Positions 11,111 to 23,428 are shown, counted from the first letter of the stretch. The stretch: 64,000 nucleotides of DNA from Epiperipatus broadwayi (GCA_028023455.1 JAQFVV010012394.1:19798353-19862352), one strand, 5' to 3'. The notes: generated by a model not told the origin, from the sequence alone. Translations and numbers: made by a program.

Positions 11111-13502
11111 TTTATAATTGCAGGCCTTATCTCAATTTTACTATATCACAATTATTCATTAGCATAGAAACTCAGACCACTGTCATATCATATATCAGAA
11201 ACAGCCTTTGTTCATCCAATGATTCAGAAGTATCCATTACCCTAATCATTATACCCACATTGTAGCTCATTCTTCTTTCATTATTTATTATATTTGAGCA
11301 TCATTTGTATAAACATAAAAATTTGTGCCCTTAAAACTATTTTGATGGTTGAACTTTTATGGAAAATTAGTTCATAAGAAAGGAATTTTATATTAAATGT
11401 ATTTTAGTACATCAAAATAAATCTTCATATTATGATATATATATATATTTGCAAATATATATCAAAACAACTTTTTGTAAACTAGATATTCAAAATATGA
11501 TACCTTTATGAAGAGATACTTATTTCTTACTTCAACCAAGATTACCCATAACTTTTCCTCAGCTTACTTTCAACAGCAGTTATGTCAGAACCATATATTG
11601 TGAACATGCATACTTAATGAATACTAGATGATAGTAGACATCCAAATCTTCATATAGGTTTTTGGGTTTTGGCCTTTAAGGTCATTTGAAGGCTTAAGAT
11701 TAAGTCTTGCATTAAACTTTTATAACGACTATTTTGTTCTGATTTATTATTGTATTATGCATGTCTTTTAAATAACAACCATTTATGTAATAATATTTTT
11801 TTTTTTACTATATCAATTTTCACTTGCAGTATATTATTTTGGTTGCATTTCTATTTGCATATTTTATCATTCATTTTTTATTGTTCCCTACAATCCTATA
11901 CTAAAATATAACGGAAAGCAATAACAGTGTATTACTAGTAATGATAAATGCTATCATTTAGTTGTAATAGTTGAGGTTTTGTGTACCGGGAGGTCGTGTA
12001 ACACTCAAGCGGCGAAACAGATGAGCTTTGATCCAGGCCTGTTTACTATTGCACAAACAGAGCAGGGAATAATTCATATGTGTGTTATATTATATATGCT
12101 ATTTTATAGTAAAGATCATTTATATATTTGGAACCAAAAATTACTTTGTCATATACTGAAAAAATACCCCCCCCCCGCCCTGCTTTTTTTATATTTTTAC
12201 CGTTTCCATATTTATTCTACCTGCATTTTAATCAGTTTCATTTCTTAATATTATTGTCATGAATATTGCGAAAGATGTTACCTCAGTAAACTAATTGGTT
12301 CGTGGAAGAGAGGGGTCAAGCTGAATAAATGTTGCTTTTGAAAGAAATAGTTTTTCTTTGTAATTTCCTTTATTTTTTAAATATAAAATATCTAATTGTT
12401 ACGCTTGTTTAGATATGTAATTTATATAAATACTTGTCATTTTCTTTGTAGATCAAATTCTTTTTAACAATCTCCACCTTCCTACTGTCTCTTCATTTTT
12501 ATAAAATTCAAGAAAACATTAATTAATTAATCAAAGAACGTCTTTAATGAGGGATGATAATATTTCTCGAGAACTGGGAATTTTTAAAAGCTTCACGATA
12601 ATCTACAGGGAATTAGTCTTTATTATTTAAATAGTTTTTAATAAAGTACTCCTTTAAACGTCAATCATCGTTGCTTATGAATGTTTGTTTTAAGTAATGT
12701 TAAACAGTGTTATATATATATTTTAATGAAATTCTGTGTTAATAAAATTTTCCTCAGAAGGGGTATATGCTATTTAGAAAGTTGTAACTTTTACCAACAC
12801 GTTAAAATTTTATGTAATCGAAAATTTCAAGATGGCTGCAATCGTTGGACTTATGCAGAATCTCCCACTCTACCATCGAACCAAACAACGCAAGACATTA
12901 TCTTTAATTATTGTTAGTCACTATAGAATGTTTTTTTAAATTTGAGTCTCTGACCCATAACTTCTCTTCACATCACAGATAACTTTTTTATTTATGTCGT
13001 ATACAATCATTTTTAGGTTTCTTGCAATGTTTTGGGGGTTCATTTTAATTAAGGTATTTATTATTGATTTTTTTTTCCAGCAACATATTCATACCGCAAT
13101 TTCAATCAATCTCTTAATTCTTGCAGTATTTGTTCCATAGCTTCTCTTCACATGACTCCAGATATAGCCTGGGAGATCTACATTTCTCGTAATGTCTGGG
13201 ATTCATTTTAAGGTTTCAACTATCTGTCTTATTTTTTTTTCTTCAATATGTCTGGCCCAATCTTCCCATTCTTTTAGTGATGTCATTTATACCTGATTGT
13301 CTCTAATCCATTTATTTAGTTTGCAAACCGGTCTTATAACTTTTTATATACACGAGTCTCTGTATTGCTTTTTTATTAAGTGTCCTAACCTTACACTTAT
13401 AAAAGTAACCTTTGATAGTAAACATTTATTAAAAACGATTTTTTTCAGTACATGGCTGAAAATACATATATATTAAAACATATTACATAGGCTAAAAAAA
13501 TT
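11111..13502. other. AT-rich sequence, no gene recognised
   Basis: No gene or classifiable repeat. A C-run at 12167-12176 and T/A tracts stand out. Short open frames near 11979-12248 and 12681-12917 have the biased composition of random AT-rich sequence and no recognisable motif. Confidence 0.45.
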
Positions 13503-13740
13503 AATCAAATGGTTATCTTCGTAAGATCATAGGAAATTTGAGTTCTGAAAGTGCCAAAACAGGATTTGATCTAAAGACCTTGCTCTCCACAGACTGACAT
13601 TTTACTACTAAGCTAAATCATACAGGACAAAAATAATCTAATGGCTTTACTGCTCAGGTATTCATAAGTTAGAGCATCAGTAGTGCCAGAACTGGAATCA
13701 ATCTGAAGACTTCCAGAAACTGAACAAGTTATGCATATAA
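13503..13740 (-). mobile_element. Two head-to-tail family C SINEs
   Basis: Minus strand. 13503-13628 reads CCTGTATGATTTAGCTTAG (box A region), then GGTCTTTAGATCAAATCC (box B) and the GGCAC junction to the tail. 13632-13740 is a second copy in the same orientation with tail ATGAATACCTGAGCAGTAAA and a degraded head. Both are diverged from each other, so they are old insertions. Confidence 0.55.
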
Positions 13741-14815
13741 TAGTTATTTTCATTAAAAACTCTCTCAAGTTTAATTTTATGATTAAGCTCATTATTCTGC
13801 ATAAGTTTAGTACATTGCTAAAATGGAGGGCTCGAGTTAGGAATAAAAATCTTTGGATAGACGTTCTATTTTGTCATTTTCATTCTTTTATTGTCATGAC
13901 TTCTTAGAGATTGACTATCCATGTTAATAATTTGATTAAGATATTCATGTATTTTTTTATCAATATCTCTTGTATCTCAGCTCCAGTGATTCACAACCCC
14001 ACACTGCCATTGTTGAATGGTTGTGCCATGGTGAAGCTGAGATGAGACAGGCACTAATAAAAATGGAAAATTTGAATATGTATACAGTGTAATGATTGTA
14101 TATTGCCACAAGGTGTTAAAAGTGGGAAGAAATCTGCTCCTAACTTGCATGAGGACAGTGTAATTAAAGCTATCAAGTTATCAACATGGGAGTACAGATT
14201 CGAATGTTTAATATTTCCAGCTCATTTGAAGAGTGAATCTGTTGTGAAATGCATGCATAATGAGAGGATAATCTGAGTTTTTATACTGTTAGACAGCTAT
14301 GATATAAATGAGAAAAAGCATTGATAAAAAAGAAACAAATTGGAAACATTGGATATTCATGCTTTTTATTTTTTATTACTAAACAATTGGTCATAAAAAA
14401 TTAGAGCTAATTACTTTTGTTTGAGGATGTGGGTAGCTGGCTTTGCCTAGAGTACTAAATAGCCTGGAACCAATCCTCTTTCACAATATTTAAGTATATC
14501 TTCACTTGTATGAATGGTTTTAGACTTGAAACACTAAACGAAGAATGTTATGACTGTGCAATGAAAAAGTATCTGTATCACAATGGAAGTTGCAGCTACT
14601 CTGAGAGATACAGACAGACTCTTTTATTAAACATTGTTGCATATGTTGAATGCATAAATTGTTAAGCCATTAAATTTAAGTCATTATTTTAGTTGTAACA
14701 TGTATTTCCTAAGGGTGTGTGATTATATCTAATGAATATTGCAACTTCTAAAGTCAATGATGGTTTAATTGTGAAAATAATCTTCCAGATTAAGGCTTAA
14801 GTAATCCAAGGGCTG
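13741..14815. other. Unassigned sequence
   Basis: No gene recognised. 13980-14650 has somewhat more balanced base composition than its surroundings and could be an old repeat, but conceptual translations are full of stops and match nothing I recognise. Confidence 0.35.
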
Positions 14816-15260
14816 CTTAAAAATATTTATCGAAGAACTGCATCCAAAATAATAAACTATATGTATTAATTATTGGAGAGTCCTACTGTTAATTATGTTT
14901 AGTAGGCATTTCAAAAATAACAAAAAAAAGTATGATGTTTATAAAAGTTTCGATTGAAACAGTAGATAAGATACAATAATTGCAACACAAAATGATGGTG
15001 TGAGGGAGCTCAAGATCATTTGGTGTCTCAAAGTAGGAGTAGTATATACTAATGGATGACAGAAAAGAAAAGTGTAAGAGGGGGCTAAACATTTCTCAGC
15101 TGAGGAGTGGGGCAAGAAGCAAGGTCATCTGGGGCTTCAAAGTAGGAGTAAATTAGTCATAATATATTTTAGCAAAACCATTGTGATAGTTTGGCTTCAT
15201 TTTTTAAACTTCCTATACCAATTTTGATACTTGTAGTTGCTAGAAAATTCTGTCTTCATG
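14816..15260. repeat. Dispersed repeat shared with 62659-62910, with internal insert
   Basis: CCAAAATAATAAACTATATG and the following ~160 bp (to about 14980) match 62669-62825, and matching resumes at about 15160-15240 against 62830-62905. Between, 14985-15155 carries a local duplication: TTGGTGTCTCAAAGTAGGAG and TGGGGCTTCAAAGTAGGAG. The family is unnamed. Its open frames do not correspond between the copies, which argues against coding. Confidence 0.55.
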
Positions 15261-16295
15261 AAGATCTGTACCTTGATTTAATAAATTTCATTGTTCAAAA
15301 GTGCTTTTGGTGTTTCCGAGAATTGAGCACATTTTCAGTTTAAACTACTCAATTTCATGTAACTTTATTGGAATAAGCAACCAAAAATTCTTTTTTCACT
15401 TCCGTTAGTATAAAAAGAGTCTGATTGTAAATCACCAATCAATTATTTTAACTTCAATGATTATCTCAATATACTTTACATGGGTTGACATTTTTCATTT
15501 ATTCAAAATATTCTTTGCAATTAGAAAAAAAAGGTAAAAATCTTATTAGGCAGTGCTGATTTAAAAAGGCTTTAAATGGCTTTTAAAGTCATTCAAATAA
15601 CCCTGTAAATTTATAATGTTTTATTGTTACTCCTGCGGTTTTAAATTCAATATCATTTTTTGACTAACATAGATCTTTCTGAATAGTGAAAAATGTTTCA
15701 GACATTTTCAGCTTTCAACCAGAAGAGCAAATCACCATATGCAGTATCATTTAATTCAAGAAATCATGAAACTTGCAATGATTCAGATATATATTGCCTG
15801 CTCATATAATATTATTTTACGACTGTTTCCAGAATGCAAATTTTCCACAGAGTGCTTCTTGGTGAATTATGCAATCCTATTTTGTTGAGAAAAAGAAGTT
15901 AATACTATTTTGGCTCACTAGTGCACAAAAACATTTCCAGTCCCTGTTGTAGCTTTGGCCCTATCTGTTACAATGCAGGTATATTTATGAAAATCTTCCA
16001 TAATTCATAAGAGTTTTTGAATTGCTTCAAAAATATCATCTTTAGTAGTTTCATATATATGAGACTTGGAAAGGAATAAAAATCCTTATACTGCTCTTCC
16101 ACAAAATAATAATCAGAAAATAATAATAATTCTTTACAATAGCCATAAAAAGCTTTTTTTCAGCACCTGTTTTGGTGCCCTTTTCAAATGTTACTAATTT
16201 ATTTAATGTTAACAAACTACATGACATAAAACAATCCAGTGTCCAAAATGGAATTAAAACAAACAATAATAATATAAATATATATATATAATAAA

Positions 16296-16545
16296 TATAT
16301 GAGACTAATTCTGCGTGGTTTAGTGCAGTTGGTGGAACATTCGATTGGGATTGGAAATTTCCAGGATCAATTCTGCCTTGTAGTTCAGGCATTTGGAACT
16401 CGCAAGCAATAAAGCCATTAGTAGTTTTTAACCTGTATGATTTGGCACAGTAGTTAGAGCATCTGATTTGGGAGGTTCAGAATCAATTCTGGCACTTAAA
16501 TCTATGATCTCTTGAGAAATATATCCATATGTCTTTTTATATGCT
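16296..16545 (+). mobile_element. Two head-to-tail family C SINEs inside the hAT relic
   Basis: The first copy (16296-16424) starts CTGCGTGGTTTAGTGCAG, has GGATCAATTCTGCC and ends GCAAGCAATAAAGCC. The second (16425-16545) has TTGGCACAGTAGTTAGAGCA (box A-like) and GGTTCAGAATCAATTCTGG (box B-like). Both lie on the + strand, opposite to the transposase they interrupt, so they inserted after it. Confidence 0.6.
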
Positions 16546-16654
16546 ATTAAGGAGTCATTCATTAATATGAAGTCCTACAAATACAATTTATCCAAACCAC
16601 TTCAAACACTTTTTAGCAAAACTCTTTATTTGTACATATACATACACCTACATT

Positions 16655-16682
16655 TCGACTGACCTACAGTCTTCTTCAGAGC
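16655..16682 (-). repeat. CTGAAGAAGACTG hairpin motif
   Basis: On the minus strand, CTGAAGAAGACTG-TAGGT-CAGTCGAAA forms a five-pair hairpin flanked by CTGAAGA and GAAA. The same module recurs near 31510, 32880, 50377 and 63264, and in variant form at 21855, 22374 and 46347. It marks the end of a dispersed repeat inserted into the hAT relic. Confidence 0.5.
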
Positions 16683-17290
16683 AAGTTTATTTTGATCTTC
16701 AAGTCCTCTTGAATAGTTCAAACAAAAATTAAAAGTTGACTCTTCTGCTCGATCAGTGCTTTCATCCACATACAATAAAAACTCTTCACATTTTACTATT
16801 AAATCATTTAGCTTTTTTGAAACATATTTATCCAAGTGTTATACATATCTTGGATAGTCTGGTGAGATAATTCCACTGTTTTGAAATTTTCAGTTAAATT
16901 TTGTCTCAAAATTGTTTTGCAGTTTAAATTGCACATTTCTTCATTAATATACCACCACTAAAAGAATGTTCTGCATTCACTAATTCCAATACTATTTTGT
17001 GTGAAGTAGCAAGACTAGACCTTTCTACAGTGCTAGTTTTTCAAATAACCTCTTTGATGCATTACGTTCTTCTTGTATTCTGCAATATCAGTGCATCTTG
17101 ATTCTCCAGTATATACCTAAATATTTTACTGTGTAATGTAGTGTAATGAGCTTCATCATGTAATCTTTAGGCATTGACAAAACTTGCATGCATTCGAGAT
17201 ATTAAATGGTACTTTTTTTGTGATCAAGTAGTCTGATTCTCATCAGATATGATATGGTCACTTTTCATCCTTAGTTTTTTTGATGATTTA

Positions 17291-18044
17291 TTGTGATATT
17301 AAGCATAAACAGATTATTAAAGATAACATTGAAAATAAATTCAATACATATTTGAATCACAGTAACATAAATTCAATAACTGAACAGAATTGATAATGCC
17401 CTAATTGTGCATGTCAGAATGAATGCTCAGAGCAAGCAGATTAGATCAAATCAATGTTAACCACTTCTTTGACAAATCTTCCATTTGAAAAATACATGGG
17501 TATACAGTAATGGAAAAATCCTGGATAGTAATATCAACATCCACATCATCAATTAATAGTAGAATTAAAACATCCAATAAGCATTCAATTTAAATTATTT
17601 TATTTCCCTTGAAAACACCCAAATCTCTAGATGGGCTTACTTTGGGTGAAGGGTGGCCCATATTTTGGACAGCTCCTTTCAGGATTATAACTGAAAATTA
17701 TATATATATATATTATTTTATAAATATAATAAAGATGAATTGGGAGCACCCTGCCCCCCCCCCCCCATCTTAGCATCTACTAGAAATTAATGTTTCATTT
17801 GGATACATGCAACATTTCCTCAATCAAGGTTTCTGCAGGGTTGGGATAGATAACTTGTGCAGTATCAATTTCCATTATTTAACAAACAACATGGAATGAC
17901 GTATTTTAATTCATTGATGTAACTATAGAGGGCAGACCAAAAACTAATATTTGTCAAATTATCACTGTTTTTAACATTATATGATGTAGATATAAAACAT
18001 CTTAACCTTTGTTTTTACTGATAAGCAATACAGAGTATCTGACT
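17291..18044. other. AT-rich sequence, no gene recognised
   Basis: A 13-base C-run at 17754-17766 is the only notable feature. Confidence 0.4.
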
Positions 18045-18965
18045 GAAAATGGATGTCAGTTTTTTAAGCTTGTGATTAAAAAAAAGTGTTGAATTTGTTT
18101 GAGAGTAAAAGTGATCTACACGATTGGTCAAAACTTTTTAAAGTAAACTTTTTGGGCTATTCATTGTTTCAAAATTGGCAGTCTCAAAGTCAATCTTATT
18201 GATTGATAAAAGAGAATCAGTGGATATTTAGAAGGTTTGTAGTCAAAAAATTCCAAAACATAATAGAATAACTCGCTAGAGAGATTAATAGTAAAAACCT
18301 TCTGGGTCAACTAAATAATCTAATGTAAACTTCAGAAGTAGCTTTATATCTAAAGTATTATTTTATAGCCTCTGGTTCTCACTTTTAATATTATGATATA
18401 AAAGGAGAGATATCATGAACATAAAAATTGAAGAATGAATGACTGCAATCATATATGGTCAGAAAAAGCACTATGCTTTCCTTAAACATTAGAATAATTT
18501 GATAGCCACTAAAAAGTGCACTATCATAACCTCAGTAGATAAGTTTGATGATGCAATTGGCACCCATATCATAGTCTTCTTTTGATATATTCATTGTTTT
18601 TCATAGACATTTCAGGCAATGGTGAACATAATGATGGCCCATCTTTATTTCATGACCCAATGTTTATTTCCAGTCACCACAAACTTTTAAGATGATGTTC
18701 CCATTCATACAGTTCACACTTTCAAATATTGGTTATATGGAGATGATATTACACCATTTCCTATGCTTTCTGGACTATTCTTGAATAATGAGTGAGAGGG
18801 TCTATATTTTCCACTATTTGTCTTTTCTCCATGAGTTAGGAGTTAATATTTTTCCAAACACAGTTGAAATATATAATTGTATTCCATATAGAATTTGAGC
18901 AATTGCGATACAAATGGTAGTCATATAAAAACGTTAATAAAATTACTATTACAGGTGGTCCTATA
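18045..18965 (+). pseudogene. Tc1/mariner transposase, heavily decayed
   Basis: Plus-strand translation gives scattered but ordered Tc1/mariner blocks: DCNHIWSEKALCFP (IWSDE..F block, near 18440-18480), a Gly/Met/His-rich stretch near 18610-18660 where the family has GGGSIMVWGCFS, DVPIHTVHTFKYWLYGDDI (18690-18750; consensus QDNAPVHTA with a catalytic Asp), and a C-terminal block near 18830-18930 with VEIYNCIPYRI. Stops and shifts are present throughout. Terminal inverted repeats were not found. Non-functional. The PIHTxHTxxxWL match is the main evidence. Confidence 0.55.
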
Positions 18966-20460
18966 TTTTGTTTAACTTATATATTGTAACGTTTTCCTGT
19001 CTGACTAGGTCTCTGTTACACATATAAAATGCGTGAGTTGATCAAGTTATGCAAAAAGAAGAAGGTTGCATTTTTATTTCTAAAAACATAACTATATTTT
19101 CTGATCAACTCTACCTAGTAATTGTTACGATTTACGCTATCGACGAAATCAGTTTTTAATTTATTTGAAAGGCGCCAGGATTCTGTAAGAATCCACTGAA
19201 ATCGTCACATAACATCTCGCAAATTAAAAAAAAAAATGTTTTTAAAGAATCGGTATTATATTTTACCATGAATTAGAATTATCTTTTAAATATTATTATT
19301 ATTGGAACTTATTAAACATATTGGCAAAGGTAAATTATATTTTTAAATATCACTAAACTAATATTAATAAATTTAATAATGATTAATAACTATTATTAAT
19401 AATGCACAAATGAAAAGTTGATATTAGAAATATTTTTTTTATTCTAACAAATTAAAATATTTAATGTTAAATTGTTAATTAAATAAACTGGAGAGGACAC
19501 ATGCTAATCCAAACATGAAGCAATTAATAAATAAAAAAAATAACAGTTAAATAAAATAATTAAAGCAACTCGATAATGTTCACTTATTACAATTCATTTC
19601 CAAGATCTTGTATAAAGTTCTCTAAAAGAAAGTTCCTTGAGTACAAAAATTAAAGTCTCTATCGGGATTCTATTATAAGCTTATTTGGTAAAATGGTTTG
19701 TCGACAATTTAGTCACAATCCGGAATAATAATGAGTCATAGTTTACCGGTAAGTTTAGCGAGAATGTTGTAGATTTCTATGCATAGTTTTTTCTGGGTTA
19801 GAATGGGTTCATGGCCATTAGTTAGAAGTTGATCTTGTAGTCTATTCTAAAGGCTAGTCGCGGAAGCTTTTCTGGTGTCCATATCGTGAAGGGATTCATA
19901 ATCAAAGACCAGCCAAAAAAAAAACAGACAAGCAAAGAGACTCTTCAAACTGGCCTTTCTCTTTTTATACTCGAGGTCCAGTTTTTTAGACTTCTGCACA
20001 TACCTTTTGTTTATTATCAAAAATATACGCTGATAATCTCATACATTCTTTATAAAATTTACGTTACAAAGTCTTTAATTTTTTTGTAGCATAATTCTGC
20101 CATCTTTAATTAGCTAAAATATTTTCTTTTAGCTTATCTTTTTACTTTTGTAATTCTTTTAATTTATCTGGATTACTAATCTGCATGTCTTTTGTTTTCT
20201 CCAATTTTAACTTTTATTTTTAATTACATAAAAAAAATACGAAAGACAATTTTAACTTTCACTGTACGTTTTTAAAAAAATAAATTATACTAATAAAAAA
20301 AAAATCTAAGTTTACTCTTTTTTTTAGCTTTTACCAAATGCCAATATATTTGTATCATATATAAATAAACGGTACAATATATATATATAAGACATATTTT
20401 TTATCAAAACGTGATGCTTTTTTATATTTCTGGCAATTTTTTTTTGATCATATTATATAT
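18966..20460. other. AT-rich sequence, no gene recognised
   Basis: Near 19140-19205 a short inverted pair (GACGAAATCAGT and ACTGAAATCGTC) flanks a GCGCC. Otherwise there are A/T tracts only. An open frame at 19886-20089 lacks any recognisable motif. Confidence 0.4.
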
Positions 20461-20462
20461 AT

Positions 20463-21092
20463 GGTACTTGTGAGTTTTCAAATAAACCAAGATGTCAGCC
20501 TGTATTTTTGATAAATCTACAGTTTCGGGTGGCTCCCAAAAAATGTTAACAAAAAAATGACTGCTAGAAAATGTCGTCATGGTAGTTAATAATTGCATTT
20601 TATTTTTTATTACCATTATTTTAAAAAAGAAATTGTGGAAAAATTAATTACAATATTTACAGTTCATTTTTTTGGATTAACTTATTAACAAAAAAATGGA
20701 AAAATATATAAATAGAATATTTACACATTATTCATGTCAGTGGCATCCAATCATATTATGATGGTTAATGCACATTTTTCGGGAGGGCAGGATCCTGTAC
20801 CCTTGGAAATAGTTCACTGCATCATGTTCTATAATAGGAAGGTTTCAAATTTTTATCATTATGACAAACTGTTAACAAAAAAACAAAAACATACTGAATT
20901 GAATCAAAGTACGAGAATGTTATAATATAAAAAAAAAAATTGAAATAAAGCTTCTTAATGAAATTTACCAGAATTTATTAATTTTGTTTTAATTTAACAA
21001 CTAACACATCTTCAATAGATTGTAGACCCTCAAAACTATTTATCAAAAATACAGGGTGCCATCGTGGTTTACTTGAAAACTCACAAATACCA
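20463..21092. mobile_element. 630-bp element with ~55-bp terminal inverted repeats
   Basis: The left end 20463-20516 and right end 21040-21092 are inverted copies sharing CTTGTGAGTTTTCAA / TTGAAAACTCACAA and ATTTTTGATAAAT. The ~520-bp interior has no transposase. Open frames at 20422-20616 (minus) and 20734-20925 (plus) have no recognisable motif. Most like a non-autonomous DNA transposon or a pair of inverted repeat copies. Confidence 0.55.
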
Positions 21093-21700
21093 AATAAACT
21101 TGCAAAATATTTGACATGAAGTAAAATTACCAAATGTACTTATGTCTAATGTTAAAAGAAGGTCGAACAAATCATACTAATACTTAAGATTTCAATTTTG
21201 ATCTACCTGAATACTATTGGAGTTTTTATGGACAGTGTGACTTGAATTTTTATTTTCTATTTCCAAGAATCTCTTTTCTCATACACTGTGCTAATATTAT
21301 CAGAACCAAATACTTAGCTTAATTCATGATTTTTGAATGTGGAAATGAACACTGAAAATATAAGAAGCACAATTCATTGCTAATTCAAGTTATGTTCTTA
21401 AACAACATTCCAACAGTATTCAACAATACCAAAATTGGAATCTTAAGTACAAGTACAATTTTTTTATTTAATATTATGTGAGAATTAGTTCTGAGCATGG
21501 TATCAAAATACTGAAAGCCTGCTTGACAATTTTTAAAAAGTTTGAAAAGTATATCTTATTCTATGTCAAATGTTTTTTTTTTGTGTTTATTTAGACATTT
21601 ACTAGGATAGAATGTTTTACTATTTATATTATATATAACTATCACTTTAATTTGAACTATAATAATATTTGGTATTTGTCTAAAGGTTTGTCATGATGAT
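21093..21700. other. AT-rich sequence, no gene recognised
   Basis: Nothing recognisable. Confidence 0.4.
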
Positions 21701-21929
21701 ATATTATTGGATGTGATATGTTGGACTATTTCCATCATCTATGAGTGAATGTTGAATGTATAGAAAATTTTAAACTTTATTTAAACTTTCCAAATACAGT
21801 CAGCGTATTAGTAATAACACACAAATAGACAACTCAGGTTAATAACTACACAGTGTTTCAAGTAGTATTATTCTCCACTCTTCTTCAGGTGTTGCTGGCC
21901 TATACGCACAGTGACAATATTCACTTAGA

Positions 21930-22005
21930 AGTTGAAATTGCACTTTAAATTCTTGAATATCGAATTTAAGGCAAATGCTCTAACCAACTGAGTTATTCTG
22001 TCAAA
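21930..22005 (-). mobile_element. tRNA-like block (family B), left arm
   Basis: Minus strand: GACAGAATAACTCAGTTGGT is a near-perfect box A context, followed by AGAGCATTTGCC, ATATTCAAGAATTTAAAG and a box B-like GTGCAATTTCAACTTC. Mirror image of 22258-22338. No intact anticodon stem can be argued, so not a tRNA gene. Confidence 0.6.
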
Positions 22006-22257
22006 GGCAACATATAGTAGAAATTTGATATATTTGTATATGAGGGTTGGTTCAAATCCTCCCGAGTTCTTCAATTTTTTTTAATACACATTATGGAAGC
22101 CTCTAATTAATCTTGCTCTTAGGAAAAATATTAAACAATAATAATAATAATAATAAACTAATTAGCCTTACTTATATAAAACAAAATTGAAGGACTCTGG
22201 AGAATTTGAACCAACCCTCATATACAAATATATCATATTTCTTCTATATGTTGCCTT

Positions 22258-22338
22258 TGACAGAATAGCTCAGTTGGTTAGAGCATTTTTGCCTTAAATT
22301 TGATATTCAAGAATCTAAAGGTGCAAGTTCAACTTCTA
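22258..22338 (+). mobile_element. tRNA-like block (family B), right arm
   Basis: ATAGCTCAGTTGGTTAGAGC matches box A of many tRNAs, and GGTGCAAGTTCAACTTC stands where box B should be. Partner of 21930-22005. A diverged copy on the minus strand lies at about 45450-45510 and a truncated one near 46425-46475. Confidence 0.6.
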
Positions 22339-22565
22339 AGGAAATATTGTCACTGTGCATATAGGCCAACAACATCTGAAGAAGAGTGGAGAATAATACT
22401 ACTTGGAACTTTGTGTAATTACTAACATGTGTTGTCTATTTGTGTGTTATTACTAACAAGTTGTTTGTATTTGGAAAGTTTAAATAAAGTTTAAAATTTT
22501 CTATACGTTTAACATTCACTCATAGACCGATGGAAATAGTCCAACATATCACATCTAATAATAAT

Positions 22566-23428
22566 ATTTTAGCTAGCATATTGGGATTTTCTTTTATTTA
22601 GTAATTTGAGTTTAGTATAGGATAAGTTTTCTGAACTTATCTTTTTTTTTTATTTTCTAAAAAAAAAAAAAATCAGATTATTTTACTTTATTTATCAATG
22701 ACATTTTAGATAAATAGTTTGAGTTCAAATCCCCTTTAATTAACAACAAGTTGGAATAAAACTAATAAACTTATTCTTTCATTTTATTTTTGTTATTTAG
22801 CCAAGTAAATGTCTTTATAACAAATAATTAAAGCATATCAAGAAAAAACTTTTTAATTTTCTAAAATCTAAATAAAAACATTTGTAATCCATTTTTCTAA
22901 TTTTGGATTTATATGAGGGGAACCCAAAAATAACAGGAAACATTCTCTGGAGGGCGAGCTCATTGTAATAAATGATTCCATCACTAAATCCATCTTGCAG
23001 GAATCCTCCTGCAATAGTCTGTCAACCGTCATTGAGTGAAGTCATGGTGCTATGAAATAAATGTTTTAATTAAGTGCATCTTGCTTATTTGTTGATTGTT
23101 GTGATAACTGGAAAAGTTGGAAGTTCTGTTTTCTGTTAGAAAAAATGGCAGGGAAAACAGTTATAATGTTTAAAACAGCTTGCAAGCTATTCTGGGGAGA
23201 AAGCCAGTTTACAAGTGGTTCAATAGAAATATCAAATAGATCATTTCCCAAAGAAGCTTAGTGAGTCAAATGCAATGTCAAGATGTTATTGATTTTTATA
23301 TATATATAAACAGCATTGTTCACTCAGAAATCCTTCTTAACAATCTGGCGTTTTACCTACATGTTCTGAAATGTTTGTGTGATGTGGTAAAATGAAAATG
23401 TTCTGATTTGTGCAAAGTGGGAAATACG
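22566..23428. other. AT-rich sequence, no gene recognised
   Basis: An open frame at 23066-23251 (minus) has no recognisable motif. No repeat was identified with confidence. Confidence 0.4.

Larger units (their letters stand above)
15640..17290 (-). pseudogene. hAT-type transposase, decayed and interrupted
   Basis: Minus-strand conceptual translation, in several frames, recovers the order of a hAT-like transposase of the kind also domesticated in GTF2IRD2/ZBED-like proteins. The pieces are SSLATSHKIVLELVNAEHSF (near 17030-16970), MKKCAI, VELSHQTIQDMY, FLLYVDESTDRAEESTFN (16790-16730; first catalytic Asp region), SLIYETTKDDIFEAIQKL (16065-16010), CIVTDRAKATTGTGN (15985-15940; second Asp region, consensus TDGAPAM) and CIIHQEALCGKFAFWKQS-like sequence (15880-15830), then an NHCKFHDFL-like segment near 15770. 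Stops and frameshifts are frequent. Family C SINEs (16296-16545) and a repeat ending at about 16690 are inserted between the blocks. It is non-functional. Assignment is by remembered family motifs, not a search. Confidence 0.65.
21701..22565. mobile_element. Family F palindromic element with a tRNA-like segment in each arm
   Basis: The left arm (about 21701-22080) and right arm (about 22185-22565) are long inverted copies that begin and end with GATGTGATATGTTGGACTAT and its complement. Moving inward, each arm has a TTTGGAAAGTTTAAATAAAG-type segment, a CTGAAGAAGAGTGG hairpin, GGCCA(G/A)CAACA, and a tRNA-like block. The ~100-bp centre contains (AAT)n. Related elements are at 46211-46533 and 45340-45975. 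Two copies inserted in inverted orientation, or one fold-back element, could give this. Confidence 0.7.

Noticed and set aside
14000-14650. Possible coding relic with a more even composition
   Set aside because: No family motif could be recognised in any frame; left as unassigned sequence.
16051-16392. 113-codon minus open frame as an intact gene
   Set aside because: It runs through a SINE and into a hAT transposase relic; only its last part matches the transposase.
21855-21889. CTGAAGAAGAGTGG...CCACTTGAAAC as a full hammerhead ribozyme
   Set aside because: Core halves and stem II are acceptable, but the sequence after the putative cleavage site does not pair with that before CTGA.
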